Assembly: GCA_963204915.1 (NCBI GenBank) | Contig: CAUJHS010000081.1 | Coordinates: 151,310-215,309, forward strand | Reading direction: 5' to 3' | Length of the DNA stretch: 64,000 nucleotides | Source of the DNA: Planctomycetota bacterium | GTDB lineage: Bacteria > Planctomycetota > Planctomycetia > Pirellulales > Pirellulaceae | Shown: positions 18,408 through 29,982 of the stretch, in pieces | How the letters are laid out: each line of letters begins with the position of its first letter | How positions within the stretch are numbered: position 1 is the stretch's first letter | The notes under the pieces: generated by a model | Database searches by the model: none | Told to the model about the DNA's origin: nothing | What the model saw: the letters and a program-made list of their open reading frames with translations, nothing else | Program-made: the position numbers and the translations under genes

Positions 18408-19532
18408 CTACCGGGGCGAGCGACTATTCGTTGCGGTGCGCGGCGGGGCCGACTGTCCCGGGCTTTGATCGTAGTTTTGAACTTCTTTCTTCCAGCCGTT
18501 CGGCACGGCCGGCTCATAGAATTCTTTGTGGAAGAGGTTCAACTTCTGCAAGGTTACATTCCAGTTGACGTCGCGGTCTTCGAACATGAAGGCCGTACGT
18601 TTCGGGTTGCGTCGCACATCATACGTTGGGTCGAAGACCTGGATCGCCTTGGGCAGATAGTCTTTCTCGTCAAGAATAATTTCGATTTTCTGGTAGTTCA
18701 CCGCATCCGCCTGATTCTTGGGATATGCCTCAAGCCAGTATTCGCCCTTGGCGTCGGTGGGCGTGATGACCCGCATCCAAAACCGTTCTTTGATTTGCTT
18801 GGCGTTAGCGCCAAAGATGAAGGGCAACGGGCTGTTCGCGATCGCTTGTCCGCGCATCTCCGGCGGGAGTTGGTACTGGACTAACTTCTTTTGCGTGTGG
18901 TTGTACTCGAAAACCGAAGCACCGTCGCACACCCAGTGTTCGCCTACCGAGTCGGCGCGCTCTTCATATCGAGGCTGCTGGTCGGCCCCTTGCGGCGCTG
19001 TGTAGTGAAACACTTTTTCGATCTTGAACAGTCCTTTATCGGGCGCCGAGTACATAATCGAGCCAAGACTTTCCGTCTTGGCCGTGAAGGGATCTTTGGG
19101 ACCGAATACCGGGTCGTATTCCCAACGGGTGAATTTGCAGCGAAAGCGCTCGATGCCTTTGCTCTTGAATTCCCAATACTCCAAAACCTGGTTCAAGTAT
19201 TGCTCTTGCGGCGGCGTCAGTTGAAAGGGCGCGAGTGGGGCGCGCAGGACATGCGGAGTCGGCTGTCCTTGCGGAGCAACGGCCGGTCCGTTTTGCGGAA
19301 AGTTCTGCCGGGATACGTTCTGCTGTTGTCCCGCGGGCTGCGGGCCATAGGGTTGTCCTGGCGCCTGACGGTTAACCGCCGCTTGTGGCCCAGACGCCTG
19401 ATTCGCTGCGTAGGGTTGTCCTGCCGGCGCCGCCGGATTCTGGGCAGCTGCGGCTGCCGCAAATAACAGGCACGCGAAAGCACCTCCTACTCCTGACCCG
19501 ACTCGGCAAAACACGACCGTCATGGATTCCAT
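18408..19532 (-). CDS. TIGR03009-family exported planctomycete protein
   Basis: A 374-residue exported protein. It has a signal peptide (about residues 1-30, VGGAFACLLFAAAAAAQ) and then a Gln/Pro/Ala-rich linker. The TIGR03009 domain follows, with VLEYWEFKSKGIERFRC, WEYDPVFGPKD and APDKGLFKIEKV. Its beta-rich pattern recalls LolA/LolB-like outer-membrane lipoprotein sorting folds, but that is only a structural guess. It is restricted to planctomycetes as far as I know, and function is unknown. ATG codons occur at 19532 and 19523. The HAD phosphatase gene lies 62 bp upstream on the same strand. Confidence 0.85.
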   Translation of the reverse strand: MESMTVVFCRVGSGVGGAFACLLFAAAAAAQNPAAPAGQPYAANQASGPQAAVNRQAPGQPYGPQPAGQQQNVSRQNFPQNGPAVAPQGQPTPHVLRAPLAPFQLTPPQEQYLNQVLEYWEFKSKGIERFRCKFTRWEYDPVFGPKDPFTAKTESLGSIMYSAPDKGLFKIEKVFHYTAPQGADQQPRYEERADSVGEHWVCDGASVFEYNHTQKKLVQYQLPPEMRGQAIANSPLPFIFGANAKQIKERFWMRVITPTDAKGEYWLEAYPKNQADAVNYQKIEIILDEKDYLPKAIQVFDPTYDVRRNPKRTAFMFEDRDVNWNVTLQKLNLFHKEFYEPAVPNGWKKEVQNYDQSPGQSAPPRTATNSRSPR

Positions 19533-19594
19533 TCCTGACCTGGGTTGAACGATTCCAACGGGGGCGGGATTCTAACAAGAACTGCGCCGCTCAC

Positions 19595-20191
19595 CTAGAC
19601 CGATTGGTTTAACCACCCGAGGAACCTTTCGTGCTGATCAAACGAGTGTAGAACGAGGTCGGCCATCGAGGCCAATTCAGCACGCAACTTCTCGCGCCGA
19701 TGCACGATCAGCACGTTCCGCGCGCCGGCGCGGCGGCCCGTCTCCATATCAAAGTGCGAATCGCCGATCATCGCGGACTGTTGGGCAGCGACACCCCAAT
19801 GCGCGCAAATTCGCCAAATTGACTGAGGGTCTGGCTTAATTGGCCCTTCGTCGCGCGTGACCAGCACATCGAACGTGAAGGGAATATGTTGAAGCATCGC
19901 CTCGGCTACGGCGCGGCTGTTCCGCGTGAGTACCGCTTGTCGCACCCCGTGTTCCGCGAGGCTGTTAATGAATTCGATGACGCCCGGATACGGCGACGCG
20001 CGTTCGGCTCCTTCCAGTTCATGTCGTTCAACAATGCTCCAACAACGCTGCGCCTCTTCCGCGGGCATGTGAGCGAGGGTTTCCAAAATGGGGGCGCCGT
20101 GCGGCAAGCCCATTTCAAACCGCATCTGGTCAAAGTCCAGAGCTGAGTCGATGAGCGTCCCATCGAGGTCGTATACCAAATGCCGTATCAT
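19595..20191 (-). CDS. HAD-superfamily phosphatase, phosphoglycolate-phosphatase-like
   Basis: A 198-residue HAD hydrolase of the cap-C1 type. Motif I is VYDLDGTLID with the nucleophile D8 and general acid D10. Motif II is AVLTRNSRAV, motif III is the Lys in GPIKPDPQSIWRI, and motif IV is MIGDSHFDMETGRRAG. This arrangement fits phosphoglycolate phosphatase (Gph) and similar small-molecule phosphatases, and the substrate cannot be read from sequence. The ATG at 20191 is chosen because the conserved beta-strand starts two codons later. It is divergent from the dehydrogenase at 20296. Confidence 0.88.
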   Translation of the reverse strand: MIRHLVYDLDGTLIDSALDFDQMRFEMGLPHGAPILETLAHMPAEEAQRCWSIVERHELEGAERASPYPGVIEFINSLAEHGVRQAVLTRNSRAVAEAMLQHIPFTFDVLVTRDEGPIKPDPQSIWRICAHWGVAAQQSAMIGDSHFDMETGRRAGARNVLIVHRREKLRAELASMADLVLHSFDQHERFLGWLNQSV

Positions 20192-20295
20192 ATACCCCCA
20201 AAGCATGATCGCGCTGCGCCCGCGCTGAACGTGTGCCGTTTGTCGCATCCAGACACCCAGAACCGAAACCCTACGTTGGACTTTCCTGGATTTCT

Positions 20296-21300
20296 ATGCA
20301 AGTCGCCGTCTTCAGCGCCAAAAGTTATGATCGCGAATTTCTTGGCGCTGCTGCGAAGGCCGCCCGTCATGACCTCACTTTTTTCGAACCGCGGTTGGCC
20401 ATCGAGACGGTGCGCTTGGCGGAAGGTTTTGCAGCGGTGTGCGCTTTCGTGAACGATTACTTAAACGCCGAGGTGTTGGAGCGATTCGCTGAGGGGGGAA
20501 CCAAACTCCTCGCGATGCGGTGCGCCGGCTTCAACAACTTGGACCTGGAAGCCGCCGCGCGGTTGGGTCTCAAGGTAACACGTGTGCCCGCATACTCACC
20601 TCACGCCGTCGCGGAACACGCCGTTGGATTGATTCTCGCGCTCAATCGGAAAATTCACAAGGCGTACAATCGAGTTCGCGAAGGGAACTTCGCGCTCGAA
20701 GCGCTGTTGGGCTTCGACCTCAACGGTCGAACGGTGGGAGTCGTGGGCACAGGCAAAATTGGCCAAGTTGTGGCGCGAATCTTACAGGGATTTGGCTGCC
20801 GCGTATTACTTTATGACGTGTACGAAAACCCGGCGTGTCGGAGTTTGGGGGAGTACCGATCTCTGGAGGCGTTGTTGACCGAGGCGGATATCATTTCGCT
20901 CCACGTGCCGCTCACACCGCAAACGCATCATCTAATAAACGCCGCCGCCATCGCGCGCATGAAATCCGGCGTTATGCTAATTAACACCAGTCGCGGCGCG
21001 TTGATCGACACCCGTGCGGTCATTCATGCGTTGAAGGAGCAAAAGATTGGCTATCTTGGACTTGATGTGTACGAAGAAGAAGCGGACCTGTTTTTCGAAG
21101 ATCTTTCAGGGAAGGTCATTCGCGATGACGTTTTCTCGCGCTTGTTGACGTTTCCCAATGTGATCATTACCGGCCATCAAGCGTTCTTCACGCGTGATGC
21201 GCTGTCCCAAATCGCGCACGTGACCATGGAGAGCGTGACCGCCTTCGAGCAAGGACAACCGTTGACGTATGAAGTCACCGTCGAGCGCGTGCGCAAGTGA
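20296..21300 (+). CDS. D-2-hydroxyacid dehydrogenase, D-lactate dehydrogenase-like
   Basis: A 334-residue NAD-dependent D-isomer-specific 2-hydroxyacid dehydrogenase. The cofactor domain has GVVGTGKIGQVVARIL. The catalytic set is visible: Arg in NTSRGALIDT, Glu in LGLDVYEEE and His in ITGHQAFFT. The segments MRCAGFNNLDL and PAYSPHAVAEHAVGL and the extended EADLFFEDLSG loop match fermentative LdhA-type enzymes rather than phosphoglycerate dehydrogenases. The expected reaction is pyruvate to D-lactate. It starts at the ATG at 20296. A partial hairpin (TTCGCCC/GGGCGAA, 21310-21336) follows the stop, but no T-run is present. Confidence 0.9.
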   Translation: MQVAVFSAKSYDREFLGAAAKAARHDLTFFEPRLAIETVRLAEGFAAVCAFVNDYLNAEVLERFAEGGTKLLAMRCAGFNNLDLEAAARLGLKVTRVPAYSPHAVAEHAVGLILALNRKIHKAYNRVREGNFALEALLGFDLNGRTVGVVGTGKIGQVVARILQGFGCRVLLYDVYENPACRSLGEYRSLEALLTEADIISLHVPLTPQTHHLINAAAIARMKSGVMLINTSRGALIDTRAVIHALKEQKIGYLGLDVYEEEADLFFEDLSGKVIRDDVFSRLLTFPNVIITGHQAFFTRDALSQIAHVTMESVTAFEQGQPLTYEVTVERVRK

Positions 21301-21360
21301 AAACGGGCGTTCGCCCAGGGGTGGGCGTCGGGCGAAGCAATCGTCCAACGCCTAAGTTGA

Positions 21361-21624
21361 TTATCCGCCGCCGAAGGCGGGCAGAAAATGAACTTCACTA
21401 TGCGGTCCGACTTTCGCGCGCAATCCTTGCGTACTCATCGTGCTGTCGATTGACACTTGCAGACCGGGCGACAACTGATCGCCCATGCAAAGCCGGGCTT
21501 GCAGGCCGGGATAACGATTTTCTAGCGCTGCGATGACCTCACGCACGGTGCCGCCCTCCGCCTCGACTTGAGTGACGCCGCCGGTCAAATCACGTAGTTG
21601 GGCAGGAATAAAGACGTTGGGCAT
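21361..21624 (-). CDS. MoaD/ThiS-family ubiquitin-like sulfur carrier
   Basis: An 87-residue beta-grasp protein ending in Gly-Gly-Gly (LPAFGGG), the C-terminal tail needed for adenylation and thiocarboxylation. Family features are PAQLRDLTGG, an acidic GTVREVIAALENRYPGL helix and a VHFLPA strand. It would donate sulfur for molybdopterin or another cofactor, or act in cysteine synthesis as CysO-like proteins do; no partner enzyme is nearby to decide. The start is the ATG at 21624 (MPNVFIPAQ). The minus-strand frame is open upstream. It follows the isomerase gene by about 108 bp. Confidence 0.8.
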   Translation of the reverse strand: MPNVFIPAQLRDLTGGVTQVEAEGGTVREVIAALENRYPGLQARLCMGDQLSPGLQVSIDSTMSTQGLRAKVGPHSEVHFLPAFGGG

Positions 21625-21732
21625 GACGAAGTAAGAAGTTGATGATCCGTCGCTTAACGCACGGCGGGAGGCTGCTTCTCTCCACTGCCAACCTTCACAT
21701 TCTTCTGCGTGCCGCACACGATCGCGAGGCGG

Positions 21733-22563
21733 TTACGATTCGGCGTTCATTTCGGCCTGGCCAAGCGCTTTTCGCAGGGCCGTAATGCCAATCTCTCCAA
21801 ATTGCCGCGGCGGAATGCGCCAAATCTGCGGGTTCATTAGTTCGAGCGAAACGCAGCGGTCATAGCCGATATCGCGCAGGCGGCCGACAATGGGTTCGAG
21901 CGGAATCCCTCCATCTCCCGGCAAGATGCGATCGCTGTCCGAGGCGAACTCGCGGGGCACGTCGTTGAGGTCGCACAACTGAACGTGAAATAGATTTTCG
22001 CGAGTCAATAAACCGAGATCTTCCGGTTTGCTTGGGCCGACGTAGTAGTGAAACACATCGAGACAAATACCCAACCAAGGGCTGCCCGTTTCCTCAACCA
22101 ACGCCGCCGCAGTTTGCAAATTGTTCCCAATGGCCGACCGGGCTTGGGGCTCCAACGCGATGCGCACGCCGTAACGCTCGCCCTCTTGCGCCGCATGACC
22201 AAGGGACGCGCGCACCCGCTCAAAGTCTTGTTGGTTCAATGGCGGTGGTACGTCGCACGCCACTACCAGCGTGCCGATTCCGCTTTGCCGACATAAATCT
22301 AAGCGGCGCGCGAATAGGTCCCACGCCTCACGGCGCGCGGCGCCTTGCGACGCAAGCAACCCACCTTGGAACGCCGCCACGGGCGCCGCCATGTTGAATT
22401 CGGCCAAAAGCGATTTGGCGGCGCCGATCGAAGCCGACTCAACGAAGGCTTCGAGCTTAGTCAGCCAGATTTCCACGGCGCTGCAGTGACCTGCTGCATA
22501 GTCCTCAATGTCCTTGCCAAAGGGGGACTCTAACGAACAGATTTGTGCAAGAGCGGGCTGCAT
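21733..22563 (-). CDS. Sugar phosphate isomerase/epimerase (xylose isomerase-like TIM barrel)
   Basis: About 276 residues of the AP-endonuclease-2 / xylose-isomerase-like TIM barrel family. Putative metal and catalytic residues lie in RIALEPQARS, GICLDVFHYY, HVQLCDLND, GDGGIPLEP and SLELMNPQ, in the order seen in IolE/IolI-like epimerases and hydroxypyruvate isomerases. An in-frame TTG at 22587 would overlap the glycyl-tRNA synthetase stop by 4 nt, and the ATG at 22563 is the conservative choice. The physiological substrate is unknown. Confidence 0.85.
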   Translation of the reverse strand: MQPALAQICSLESPFGKDIEDYAAGHCSAVEIWLTKLEAFVESASIGAAKSLLAEFNMAAPVAAFQGGLLASQGAARREAWDLFARRLDLCRQSGIGTLVVACDVPPPLNQQDFERVRASLGHAAQEGERYGVRIALEPQARSAIGNNLQTAAALVEETGSPWLGICLDVFHYYVGPSKPEDLGLLTRENLFHVQLCDLNDVPREFASDSDRILPGDGGIPLEPIVGRLRDIGYDRCVSLELMNPQIWRIPPRQFGEIGITALRKALGQAEMNAES

Positions 22564-22583
22564 TCGGGATAATTTCGCGGCGT

Positions 22584-24272
22584 TCAACTGAGACGGCGTT
22601 CAAGTTCGTTGAGGCAGTCATCAAGCTTTAGACGATGCTGTTCCAGCGAATCTCGCTCGCGGAGCGTCACGGTGTTGTCTTGCAGTGTTTGGCCATCCAC
22701 CGTAATACAAAACGGGGTGCCGGCTTCGTCCTGCCTGCGGTAACGCCGGCCGATGGCGCCTTTGTCGTCATAAAACACGTTGTGGCGTTTCTTCAAACTG
22801 CGGTAAAGGTCCTTGGCCACATCCGGCATGCGGTCTCGGTTTACTAAGGGGAAGACCGCGCACTTGACCGGGGCTAACCGCGGATGAAGTCGCATGACCA
22901 CGCGCGACTGCATTTTGCCGTTTTCGTCGGGCGCTTCGTCCTCGTTGTAGGCCTCACATAAGAATGCGAGCGTAGCGCGGTCGGCGCCTGCTGAAGGCTC
23001 GACGACATGCGGCACATACTGATACGGCAAGTTGGGGTTCGCTTCATTCTGCCGCTGTGCAACGTATTCCTTGAACGACTTGACCCCGAGTTTCTCCTTG
23101 TCGCGCTCAAAGGCGTCGGCGTCAAAGTAGGTCAAATCCTTGCCGCTCCCGCGCCAGCGTGGCTTGCCGTTTTCATCCAGTTCAAGCTGCAACGGGCGCG
23201 TACTGGGGTCCAGCTTTCCTTCCATGTGGCTTCGAAGGTCAAAGTCGCCGCGATGTGCGATGCCTTCCAATTCTCCGAACTCGCCTTCCGCCAGAAACGG
23301 AAAAGCGTATTCAATGTCCGCCGTGCCCGTCGAATAGTGGCTTAGTTCGTCCGTTGCGTGATCTCGCAACTGGAGGCGTTCGCTGGCCAATCCCAAGTCC
23401 AAGTACCAACGAAAGCGCCGATCTCGCCAATATTGGTACCATTGGCGAGACGACTCCGGCGCGCAAAAGAACTCGATTTCCATTTGTTCGAATTCGCGCG
23501 AGCGGAAGGTGAAGTTCCGCGGCGTGATTTCATTGCGAAAGCTCTTGCCAATTTGCGCGACCCCAAAAGGAAGCTTGACGCGCGAACTGTCCAAGACGTT
23601 CTTAAAGTTCACGAAGATTCCTTGGGCCGTTTCGGGGCGCAAATAGGCTTCGTCATCCTTGCCGCCGAGCGCGCCGACGGTGGTTTTGAACATCAAGTTG
23701 AATTCGCGCGGTTCAGTTAACGTGCCTAGCGATTTCGCATCGGGGCTTAGTACGAGGTTCAAGTCCGACACGGTGGGAAGCGGCACAACAGCCCCGTCCC
23801 ATTTCAATTGTTCCGTGTCTTTGGCTCGCAAATTGAAAAACTTGAGAGCGCGTTGGGCGATGTCCTGCTCAGCGCCTTCTTCGCGCTCGGTGGCGATAAA
23901 GGCGCGCTTGTCGCGGAATGTCACCCAGCGGCCGCGGACCTGATCGTAGCGGAAGCGGCGTCGCGTTTCGCGACAATCGACCATGTAATCATGGAACAGA
24001 TCATAGTGGCCCGAGCACTTCCAAACTTGCGGATGCATGATGATCGTGCAGTCGAGCCCGACCATTTGAAACGGTTCGGGGGCGCCCTGCGGCGCACTCA
24101 GCTCGTCATGCGTCAGAACCATGTCGCGCCACCAGGCTTCGCGCACATTGCGTTTCAATTCAACGCCCAGCGGGCCGTAATCCCAGAAGCCGTTCAGGCC
24201 GCCATAAATCTCGCTCGACTGAAACAAGAAGCCGCGCCGTTTGCACAACGACACGAGTTTATCCATATCCAT
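22584..24272 (-). CDS. glyQS: Glycyl-tRNA synthetase, dimeric alpha2 type
   Basis: A 562-residue class II synthetase of the single-chain eukaryote/archaea-like type, not the alpha2beta2 type. Visible are SEIYGGLNGFWDYGPLG at the N-terminus, ARPETAQGIF-like PETAQGIFVNF, motif 2 FRNEITPRNFTFRSREFEQ and GIAHRGDFDLRSH. Motif 3 is in EPSAGADRATLAFLCEAY, and the anticodon-binding domain forms the last 110 residues (KCAVFPLVNRD). It charges tRNA-Gly. The start is ATG at 24272, and the next ATG two codons later cannot be excluded. It heads a minus-strand run with the isomerase and MoaD-like genes. Confidence 0.97.
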   Translation of the reverse strand: MDMDKLVSLCKRRGFLFQSSEIYGGLNGFWDYGPLGVELKRNVREAWWRDMVLTHDELSAPQGAPEPFQMVGLDCTIIMHPQVWKCSGHYDLFHDYMVDCRETRRRFRYDQVRGRWVTFRDKRAFIATEREEGAEQDIAQRALKFFNLRAKDTEQLKWDGAVVPLPTVSDLNLVLSPDAKSLGTLTEPREFNLMFKTTVGALGGKDDEAYLRPETAQGIFVNFKNVLDSSRVKLPFGVAQIGKSFRNEITPRNFTFRSREFEQMEIEFFCAPESSRQWYQYWRDRRFRWYLDLGLASERLQLRDHATDELSHYSTGTADIEYAFPFLAEGEFGELEGIAHRGDFDLRSHMEGKLDPSTRPLQLELDENGKPRWRGSGKDLTYFDADAFERDKEKLGVKSFKEYVAQRQNEANPNLPYQYVPHVVEPSAGADRATLAFLCEAYNEDEAPDENGKMQSRVVMRLHPRLAPVKCAVFPLVNRDRMPDVAKDLYRSLKKRHNVFYDDKGAIGRRYRRQDEAGTPFCITVDGQTLQDNTVTLRERDSLEQHRLKLDDCLNELERRLS

Positions 24273-24446
24273 GAGGGCAAATCCGAGAGGGTGAGAAGGC
24301 TCCGCGTCTCTAAGACGCTCAATGTAATCGGAATGTTCGCGGCGCCCAACGGGGGAGCCGACCCCGCACCGCCGCGTAAATCGTCAGGACAGGACGGCAT
24401 TCCGTCAACCTGGGGCGGCGGCGGAAGTTGGGTAGGCGCCGCGAGG

Positions 24447-26963
<2,517 letters not shown>

Positions 26964-27006
26964 TCCAAGGCCGCTTCTTAAGAGGAATGGGTTGGTCAGG
27001 TCGCCG

Positions 27007-28887
27007 TCAGATTGGCTTGCCCTTCCAGCGAACAAAGGCCTCCATGGCGAAGTACTCAGGAAGGCCAATCTGATTATAACGGTCAGCTGTGCCCTTATTG
27101 CGGTCTTCGGCGCGCTCCCAGAACTCGCGCGGGTCGGACCCGGGGAACAACGCTTCGTCTTTCTGGCTTTCGTGCATGAAGATCGCCATGCGTTTGAGCT
27201 GCAAATCGCCAGGACTTAACGGCACGGCGATCTCGATTTCATGCAATTCGTACTCCTGCCATGCGCCTCGATAGAGCAATACCTCGGGAACGGACGCTCC
27301 GTCACGCTCCAGCGCCCACAAGGTTTGGAAGATCGCCTCGGCGCATACCCGGTGCGTGCCGTGCGGATCCGACAGGTCGCCCGCCACGTAGATTTGCTGC
27401 GGCTTGACGCGCTCGATTAATTCGCGAATGATCGCAACATCTTCTTCTCCCACCGGCTTTTTGGCGACCGTGCCGGTGCGATAAAACGGCAAGTCGAGAA
27501 AATGGAGATGCTCTTCACGGCAGCCCACCTTCATGGCGCCCGCCTTGGCTTCGCTCCAGCGGATCAAACCCTTGATGGTGCGAACTTGCTCCACGTCGGG
27601 CTTGCCCGGCTGTTTGTTCGTCAGGCCTTCGTTCACAAGGCGTTCCACTTCGCGCGACTTTTCCTCGTCAATGCCGAACAAGCGATTGTATTCCGTCGCC
27701 AGGTCGGCGATACGCCGCGCGTCGTGGTCAAACACCGCAATATTGCCGCTGGTCATGTAAGCGACATGCGCCTCATGCCCATCTTGCACGAGCCGGATTA
27801 AGGTGCCGCCCATGCTGATGACGTCGTCGTCAGGATGAGGGCTGAAACAGATGATGCGTTTCGGTTCGCGTCCGGCCGGGTGATATTCGATGGTGTCGAG
27901 CATCCACTGAAAAACGTCATGGGCGACCTTTTGCGCTGGGCCGCGACGCCGCAACAACTGGTGTAAGCTGTGATTGCGAAAATCGTCGTCATCAAGCTTG
28001 AGCAGCGCTTTGCCGGTTTGCTCACAAAGCCAAATGACGGCGCGTTTAATTAGCGCGTCGTCCCAGGCGACTGTGCCCGTTAGCCACGGCGTGGCCCATC
28101 CGGAAAGTTCGCTAGCGGCGGCGCTATCGAGTAAGACGACCACGTCCGGATGGCGCTGCAACATGCTGGCCGGAACGCGATCGGTGGCGGGGCGCTCGAC
28201 CGTCTCGCGTACGATTTTTGCTTTGTGCTCTCCCAGCGCCATCAACAGCACCTTGCGGGCCTCGAAAATGGTGGCCAGCCCCATGGTGATGGCTTGTGTG
28301 GGAACGTTCTCTTCGCCAAAAAAATCGCTGGCGGCGTCACGTCGCGTCAGCGGATCGAGGGTCGCCAACCGCGTTCGGCTATTCGGCGACGAAAACGGTT
28401 CGTTAAACCCGACGTGTCCATTCCGGCCGATGCCCAAGAGCAGCACATCCAGGCCGCCTGCCTCACGAATCATCTCTTCATAACGGCGGCAATGCTCGGC
28501 GACTTTCTCGGGCGGAACCGTTCCGTCGGGAATGTGGATATTCTGGGCTGGTATATTGACGTGCGAGAAGAAATGCTCGCGCATCCAACGGTGATAGCTT
28601 TGCGCCTGAGTGGGCTCAATCCCGTAATACTCGTCCAGGTTGAACGTTATCACACGCGACAGGTCCAGCCCGTCTTCCTGATGCATGCGAATCAATTCGC
28701 GGTACACCCCTACCGGCGTTGAGCCTGTCGGCAGTCCCAGAACCGCGTTGCGCCCCAACGCGTTGCGTTCGCGAATGATACTGGCGAGCAACGTAGCAAC
28801 GTGTCGAGCGATCTCGGCGGGCGTATCAAAAACGTAACAGGGGGGGTGAGTCTCCGGCACAAGCCGGGCGCTGGTACGGGAGGCCAT
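27007..28887 (-). CDS. nagB: Glucosamine-6-phosphate deaminase fused to a PIG-L/LmbE deacetylase domain
   Basis: A 626-residue two-domain enzyme. Residues about 1-265 are a NagB isomerase/deaminase (GLPTGSTPVGVYRELI, TFNLDEYYGI, LLGIGRNGHVGFNEPFSS). Residues about 345-626 are a PIG-L/LmbE Zn-dependent N-deacetylase (CFSPHPDDDVISMGGTL and GDLSDPHGTHRVC hold the metal ligands). Both active sites look intact, so one chain could deacetylate an N-acetyl-glucosamine derivative and deaminate the product to fructose-6-phosphate. Similar fusions are known in Bacteroidetes and Planctomycetes. The ATG at 28887 is chosen over an upstream TTG. It precedes the histidine kinase gene by 43 bp. Confidence 0.92.
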   Translation of the reverse strand: MASRTSARLVPETHPPCYVFDTPAEIARHVATLLASIIRERNALGRNAVLGLPTGSTPVGVYRELIRMHQEDGLDLSRVITFNLDEYYGIEPTQAQSYHRWMREHFFSHVNIPAQNIHIPDGTVPPEKVAEHCRRYEEMIREAGGLDVLLLGIGRNGHVGFNEPFSSPNSRTRLATLDPLTRRDAASDFFGEENVPTQAITMGLATIFEARKVLLMALGEHKAKIVRETVERPATDRVPASMLQRHPDVVVLLDSAAASELSGWATPWLTGTVAWDDALIKRAVIWLCEQTGKALLKLDDDDFRNHSLHQLLRRRGPAQKVAHDVFQWMLDTIEYHPAGREPKRIICFSPHPDDDVISMGGTLIRLVQDGHEAHVAYMTSGNIAVFDHDARRIADLATEYNRLFGIDEEKSREVERLVNEGLTNKQPGKPDVEQVRTIKGLIRWSEAKAGAMKVGCREEHLHFLDLPFYRTGTVAKKPVGEEDVAIIRELIERVKPQQIYVAGDLSDPHGTHRVCAEAIFQTLWALERDGASVPEVLLYRGAWQEYELHEIEIAVPLSPGDLQLKRMAIFMHESQKDEALFPGSDPREFWERAEDRNKGTADRYNQIGLPEYFAMEAFVRWKGKPI

Positions 28888-29078
28888 GAGTATTTCAGGA
28901 TTGCGCAAAGAGGATGTTCGCGGCGTCGCCTGGCCGCCTGCGGCTAGTATGCCAAATCTTTACGCTTCCGGCTATTGGCCACCTCGGCGGAATCCACGTC
29001 CCGCAAGAGGGCGGCGGTTGTCCCGGAGAGAGCCTTAGCTCCCTCCGGCGAGCGTTCCGCGGCATTTCATCGCGTCAC

Positions 29079-29738
29079 TTACTTCCGCGGCGTGCGGCTG
29101 ATGAGCGATTCCGTAAAATCCAAGAACGAATGAATTTTGCCGGGAAGCGATCCCGTGGAGGCGTCGCCCGGTCTCTCCTGCGGCGCGGGAAGGAAAGGCG
29201 CGTCAGCATTCTCCGGCAATGCAGGAGCTTCAAGGCTGGGCGCCTCGGACAAGGGTGGAGAGGCCACGTCCGGAGTTGTTATCTCCGCAGGCGGCAATAA
29301 CTCGACCGACGGCGATTGCGCGGCTGTGTTGGCCCCCGATGGTACTGCGTTTTTGCTCATCGTTGCGGGCAGCGTGCGCTCCGGAAGAACCGGAAGCTCT
29401 GGCAACATAGAGGCCGCGCCGTACCGCGAGCGTGCGGTCGCCTCGTGGAACCAGCCGATGACCTCCGGTCCGTGCGAAACAGGACTCCCCGCGGCGATCC
29501 ATTGCCTCCACAATTCATCGCCTGTAACCCAACGGTCGTCAAATGCGGCACGGTCTGTGTGGAATTGATCGTAAACGGTGCGCCGAAATTCTCGCGCCGC
29601 GCGCGCCACTTCGGTTTGAACACGCACCTCGACCGGGTCGCGGCTTTCCTCCGCCAAGGGAGACGTTTGCGACAGAGCCAGACTTACCGTTAACAGCGTG
29701 GTCAGCATGGGCGTACTCGACAGATGAAAACGTTGCAT
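29079..29738 (-). CDS. Exported protein of unknown function
   Basis: About 219 residues from the ATG at 29738; another ATG at 29708 would shorten it by 10. It begins with a signal peptide (MLTTLLTVSLALSQTSPLA). A helical, charged region of about 100 residues follows (EVRVQTEVARAAREFRRTVYD; WVTGDELWRQWIAAG), then a long Pro/Ala/Glu/Ser-rich tail that is probably disordered. I recognise no family. It is isolated, with about 190 bp before the NagB-LmbE gene. Confidence 0.6.
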   Translation of the reverse strand: MQRFHLSSTPMLTTLLTVSLALSQTSPLAEESRDPVEVRVQTEVARAAREFRRTVYDQFHTDRAAFDDRWVTGDELWRQWIAAGSPVSHGPEVIGWFHEATARSRYGAASMLPELPVLPERTLPATMSKNAVPSGANTAAQSPSVELLPPAEITTPDVASPPLSEAPSLEAPALPENADAPFLPAPQERPGDASTGSLPGKIHSFLDFTESLISRTPRK

Positions 29739-29982
29739 GAAGCGCGACGCGCCTACGTCGCTCCATGCCAACAGTAGCTTGCGACAACCCCGTGTCAAAA
29801 AAAATGCGGCAGAACAAGAGGAACCGCGAAAACCCGGACAAACGCTGGAATCGGTTCCCGAGATTGTTATGATGACCGCAAGGTCTGCGCTACGTCGCCT
29901 GATCCGTTAGCAACAGCGGCGATGCGCGTCTTCACGGAATGCACCGCCCAATAGCGTTTCCCTACTTCGGCGCGATGTCCTT

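Noticed and set aside
21310..21336. TTCGCCC/GGGCGAA hairpin after the D-lactate-dehydrogenase-like gene
   Set aside because: The loop is long and no T-run follows, so a terminator call is not supported.
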